Shown: positions 60,893 to 64,000 of the stretch, one piece after another | Position numbering within the stretch: position 1 is the stretch's first letter | How the letters are laid out: each line of letters opens with the position of its first letter | NCBI GenBank assembly: GCA_016196825.1 | Contig: JACPWY010000041.1 | Span: forward strand, 38,954-102,953 | DNA from: Deltaproteobacteria bacterium | GTDB lineage: Bacteria; Bdellovibrionota; FAC87; UBA2466 | DNA: 64,000 bases | Direction of reading: 5' to 3' | Notes under the pieces: generated by a model | The model's input: the letters and a program-made list of their open reading frames with translations, nothing else | What the model was told of the DNA's origin: nothing | Database searches by the model: none | Translations under genes and position numbers: made by a program

Positions 60893-61264
60893 ATGCCGAC
60901 GATTAATCAGCTGGTTCGCGATGGACGCGAACAGATAAAAAGGAAGACAAAAGCCCCCGCACTGGCGTCCTGCCCACAGCGACGTGGTGTGTGTGTTCGC
61001 GTCTATACCACCACCCCGAAAAAGCCCAATTCCGCCCTGCGAAAAGTGGCTCGTGTCCGTCTCACCAACGGGTACGAAGTCACGTCGTATATTCCGGGCG
61101 AAGGGCACAACCTTCAGGAGCACTCTGTCGTCTTGATCCGTGGAGGCCGCGTGAAGGATCTCCCCGGAGTTCGTTACCATGTCGTGCGCGGTTCGCTCGA
61201 CACAACGGGTGTTGAGAAGCGCAAACAAAGCCGCTCCAAATACGGTGCAAAGGCGGGTAAGTAA
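60893..61264 (+). CDS. rpsL: 30S ribosomal protein S12
   Basis: A 123-residue protein of the small subunit, with GAGGAAAG before the ATG. '[23 protein letters not shown]' and '[31 protein letters not shown]' are the family core. The residues where streptomycin resistance changes occur, Lys43 and Lys88 in E. coli numbering ('TPKKPNS' and 'GGRVKDLPG'), are the wild-type Lys. First gene of the str operon. Confidence 0.98.
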   Translation: MPTINQLVRDGREQIKRKTKAPALASCPQRRGVCVRVYTTTPKKPNSALRKVARVRLTNGYEVTSYIPGEGHNLQEHSVVLIRGGRVKDLPGVRYHVVRGSLDTTGVEKRKQSRSKYGAKAGK

Positions 61265-61738
61265 ATGCCAAGACGTGGAAGTAATGCTGTAGTCCGACCG
61301 GTCGCTCCAGATTCTAAATACAACGAAAAGCTCGTCACCAAGTTGATCAATACGATCATGTATAGTGGCAAGAAGAGCACCGCCGAGCAGATCGTCTACG
61401 GAGCGCTTGAAGTGATTCATCAGAAGACCAAGGACGATCCCATGAAGGTCTTCAAAAAGGCCCTCAGCAACCTTAAGCCTGCAATTGAGGTAAAGTCTCG
61501 CCGCGTGGGCGGTTCCAACTATCAGGTTCCCGTCGAGGTTAGGCCTGAACGACGCAATTCTTTGGCTCTGCGCTGGCTCACCGACTACGCCCGCGATCGG
61601 AAGGGCGTATCTATGGTGGATAAGTTGGCGGCCGAACTGTTTGACGCCGCCGAAAACAAGGGCGAGGCCATCAAGAAGCGGGAAGACGTGCACCGCATGG
61701 CCGACGCCAACAAGGCTTTCGCACACTATCGCTGGTAA
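61265..61738 (+). CDS. rpsG: 30S ribosomal protein S7
   Basis: A 157-residue small-subunit protein, one of the primary 16S rRNA 3' domain binders. '[49 protein letters not shown]' and '[40 protein letters not shown]' are family signatures; the C-terminal '[20 protein letters not shown]' is complete. Starts immediately after the rpsL stop. Confidence 0.98.
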   Translation: MPRRGSNAVVRPVAPDSKYNEKLVTKLINTIMYSGKKSTAEQIVYGALEVIHQKTKDDPMKVFKKALSNLKPAIEVKSRRVGGSNYQVPVEVRPERRNSLALRWLTDYARDRKGVSMVDKLAAELFDAAENKGEAIKKREDVHRMADANKAFAHYRW

Positions 61739-61744
61739 CCACCC

Positions 61745-63859
61745 ATGGCAGACATTCGGACAGATGGCGTTTCCGATCTTACGAAGCTTCGCAACTTCGG
61801 CATTGTGGCCCATATTGATGCCGGCAAGACCACCTGCACCGAGCGCATCCTCTACTACACCGGTGTGACACATAAGATCGGTGAGGTTCATGACGGTGAC
61901 ACCGTAATGGACTACATGCCCCAAGAACGTGAGCGCGGGATCACGATCACGTCCGCCGCCACGACCTGCTTCTGGAGAGACTGTCGCCTCAACATTATTG
62001 ATACCCCCGGGCACGTGGACTTCACCATTGAGGTGGAGCGCTCCCTGCGCGTTTTGGACGGCGCCTGTGTGGTGTTTGATGCGGTGGCCGGAGTGCAGCC
62101 ACAGTCGGAGACCGTGTGGCGCCAGGCCAATCGTTATGGCGTTCCGCGCATCTGCTTCCTCAACAAGATGGATCGCGTCGGCGCCAACTTCGAAAAGAGC
62201 GTCCAGACTATCGTCGAAAAGCTCCAGGCCAAGCCGATCTCATTCCAGTACCCCATCGGCGCCGAGGACAAGTTCATTGGCGTTGTCGACATCGTGACCC
62301 AAAAGGCCATGATTTGGGACATCCAAGGGCCCGAAGGCAAGGACGGCGACGAGTATCGAACAGCCGAAATACCGGCCGACCTCGTAGACATCTGCAAGAA
62401 GTATCGTGAAAAGCTGATTGATGCCGTAGCCGAAGAAGAGGAAGGGGTCCTCACCAAGTTCTTGGATGGCGCCGAAGTGACCGTCGATGAGATTCGGCGA
62501 TGCGCCCGCAAGGCCACACTTGCCAACAAGATCGTTCCGACGTTTTGTGGTTCCGCCTTCAAAAACAAGGGCGTTCAACCCCTTCTTGATGCCGTTCTCT
62601 ACTATCTCCCGTGCCCGCTCGATAAGCCCCCCACGAAGGGGCAGAATCCAGCAAATGAAGAGGAGAAAATGGAGCGAAAGCCCGACGACAAAGAGCCGTT
62701 TGCGGCGTTGGCCTTCAAGATTTTGACCGACCCATACGTCGGTCAGCTGACATTCTTCCGTGTGTACTCAGGCACTTTGCAGTCGGGTTCCTACGTCTTG
62801 AACAGCCGTCAGGGAAAGCGCGAGCGCATCAGCCGCCTCCTTCAGATGCACGCCAACAAGCAGCAGGAGATTGACCAGGTGAAGGCCGGCGATATTGCTG
62901 CAGCCGTCGGCCTCAAGTTCTCCCGCACCGGTGACTCGCTTTGCGCCGAGGATCACCCAATTTCTCTCGAGTCGATGCACTTCCCAGAGCCCGTTATCTC
63001 CATCGCTGTGGAGCCAAAGTCGAAGGCAGACCAGGAAAAGCTTTCCATCTCGCTCCAGAAGCTCGCCATCGAAGATCCGAGCTTCCGTCTTCAAGTGGAT
63101 CCCGAAACCAACCAGACCATCATCTCAGGTATGGGCGAGCTCCACCTTGAGATTATTGTCGACCGCCTCCTTCGTGAGTTCAAAGTAGACGCCAACGTAG
63201 GCAAACCCCAGGTGGCCTACCGTGAGACGATCACCAAGAAGATCGAGATGGAAGGCCGATACATCAAGCAGACCGGTGGCCGCGGTCAGTACGGCCATGT
63301 TTGGCTCAAAATCGAGCCCCTCAAGCCCGGCGGCGGATTCGTCTTCGAAAACGAGATCGTTGGCGGTGTCGTTCCGAGAGAGTTCATTCCTGCGGTCGAA
63401 AAGGGTATTAAAGAGGCCCTCGATTCAGGTGTTCAGGCCGGTTATCCAGTTGTCGACATTAAAGCCGCGATTTTTGATGGTTCGTACCATGATGTTGACT
63501 CGAGCGAAATTGCCTTTAAAATCGCTGCTTCCATGGCCTTCAAGGACGGCTGTAGAAAGGCCGGCCCGATAATCCTTGAACCAATCATGTCAACTGAAGT
63601 TACGGTACCCGAGGCCTATATGGGTGACGTCATCGGCGATTTGAATTCGCGACGTGGAAAGATCATGCAGATGGAAGCGCAAACAGGCTTGCAGATTATT
63701 GAGGCGGAAGTTCCCCTTGCAGAAATGTTTGGGTATGCCACTCAGCTGCGCTCTCTCACACAGGGTCGAGCTAACTACACCATGGAGTTTGATCATTACG
63801 AACCCGTTCCGACCAATATTGCGAACGAAATCATAGCAAAAGCCTCTGGAGGAAAATAA
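61745..63859 (+). CDS. fusA: translation elongation factor G
   Basis: A 704-residue GTPase (normal length) that drives translocation. G1 'AHIDAGKTT', G2/switch I with '[14 protein letters not shown]', G3 'DTPGHVD' and G4 'NKMD' are present, followed by domains II to V ('[22 protein letters not shown]', '[54 protein letters not shown]'). Six bases after rpsG. Confidence 0.98.
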   Translation: MADIRTDGVSDLTKLRNFGIVAHIDAGKTTCTERILYYTGVTHKIGEVHDGDTVMDYMPQERERGITITSAATTCFWRDCRLNIIDTPGHVDFTIEVERSLRVLDGACVVFDAVAGVQPQSETVWRQANRYGVPRICFLNKMDRVGANFEKSVQTIVEKLQAKPISFQYPIGAEDKFIGVVDIVTQKAMIWDIQGPEGKDGDEYRTAEIPADLVDICKKYREKLIDAVAEEEEGVLTKFLDGAEVTVDEIRRCARKATLANKIVPTFCGSAFKNKGVQPLLDAVLYYLPCPLDKPPTKGQNPANEEEKMERKPDDKEPFAALAFKILTDPYVGQLTFFRVYSGTLQSGSYVLNSRQGKRERISRLLQMHANKQQEIDQVKAGDIAAAVGLKFSRTGDSLCAEDHPISLESMHFPEPVISIAVEPKSKADQEKLSISLQKLAIEDPSFRLQVDPETNQTIISGMGELHLEIIVDRLLREFKVDANVGKPQVAYRETITKKIEMEGRYIKQTGGRGQYGHVWLKIEPLKPGGGFVFENEIVGGVVPREFIPAVEKGIKEALDSGVQAGYPVVDIKAAIFDGSYHDVDSSEIAFKIAASMAFKDGCRKAGPIILEPIMSTEVTVPEAYMGDVIGDLNSRRGKIMQMEAQTGLQIIEAEVPLAEMFGYATQLRSLTQGRANYTMEFDHYEPVPTNIANEIIAKASGGK

Positions 63860-64000
63860 ATGTCAAAAGCCAAATTTGAGCGCAAGAAGCCGCATTTGAA
63901 CGTAGGGACGATTGGCCACGTCGATCACGGGAAGACGACGTTGACGGCAGCGATCACCTCCGTGCTCGCCAAGAAGGGTTTGGCCCAGGCGAAGCGCTAC
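63860..64000 (+). CDS. tuf: translation elongation factor Tu, N-terminal fragment (3' end outside window)
   Basis: The ATG at 63860 follows the fusA TAA directly, with GGAGGA nine bases upstream. The visible 47 residues contain '[24 protein letters not shown]', the EF-Tu G1 region. The gene runs on beyond the window. It is the fourth gene of the str operon, in the classical order. Confidence 0.97.
   Translation, partial: MSKAKFERKKPHLNVGTIGHVDHGKTTLTAAITSVLAKKGLAQAKRY

Noticed and set aside
1..64000. tRNA, rRNA, CRISPR, IS elements, prophage
   Set aside because: No cloverleaf, rRNA core sequence, regularly spaced repeats, transposase or phage gene was recognised by eye; intergenic gaps are mostly under 250 bases. 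A covariance-model search could still reveal a small RNA.

Overview
The window is a gene-dense stretch of a Gram-negative chromosome with about 65 protein-coding genes. No rRNA, tRNA, CRISPR array, IS element or prophage was recognised. I infer a flagellated, LPS-bearing bacterium of the Bdellovibrionota / 'deltaproteobacterial' type. The signs are a TIGR02147/DUF4423 regulator (family abundant in Bdellovibrio and relatives), delta-60 repeats, many small secreted proteins and lipoproteins without recognisable relatives, two sigma-54 activators, and a flagellar set with FlbD, MotE-like and TIGR02530 proteins. The taxonomic call is inference.

Layout. 1-4.1 kb: the end of a DUF4143 ATPase, secreted hypotheticals, the TIGR02147 regulator, a frameshifted delta-60 repeat protein and an AlkA-type glycosylase. 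4.1-9.4 kb: a lipase-like hydrolase, a cytochrome c/FTR1 iron permease under a zinc-sensor-like ArsR repressor, a CPBP protease, a cobalamin adenosyltransferase and a 2OG oxygenase. 9.5-11.3 kb: flbD-motA-motB. 11.3-18.9 kb: glutaryl-CoA dehydrogenase, a lipoprotein, then on the minus strand a short division cluster (glycosyltransferase-ftsQ-ftsA-ftsZ-small protein-SGNH hydrolase). 18.9-26.2 kb: LOG protein, VKOR-DsbA fusion, SCP2-like protein, hpt, rhodanese and two large secreted orphan proteins; one orphan sits behind a perfect sigma-54 promoter. 26.3-41 kb: the flagellar operon flgB-flgC-fliE-F-G-H-I-J-motE-fliK-flgD-TIGR02530-flgE, its likely sigma-54 activator and a TPR protein. 41-46.3 kb: a DMT transporter behind a 73-bp tandem duplication that copied its own start codon, small envelope proteins, and an Mla-type lipid transport operon with an extra lipoprotein. 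46.3-50.8 kb: a sigma-54 activator with a degenerate receiver, an HD-GYP protein and a methyltransferase. 50.8-55.1 kb: a heptose kinase, a heptosyltransferase-like GT9, MeaB and the CCA enzyme. 55-57.9 kb: secreted orphans, one split by an in-frame TGA. 57.8-64 kb: HD phosphohydrolase, gltX and the str operon (rpsL-rpsG-fusA-tuf, tuf cut by the window end).

How the parts fit. Sigma-54 is the recurrent regulatory theme. GG/GC-type promoters precede flgB, flgE and a lipoprotein gene, with weaker ones before two other envelope-protein genes, and two sigma-54 activators lie in the window, neither with a normal phosphoacceptor. Many genes overlap by 1-4 bases (ATGA, TAATG, TGATG), so translational coupling is common. 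Points for a second look: the start-codon duplication at 40.9-41.06 kb, the orphan lipoprotein with the perfect sigma-54 site, the metal-sensor/iron-permease pair, the in-frame TGA gene, and the additional lipoprotein of the Mla operon.
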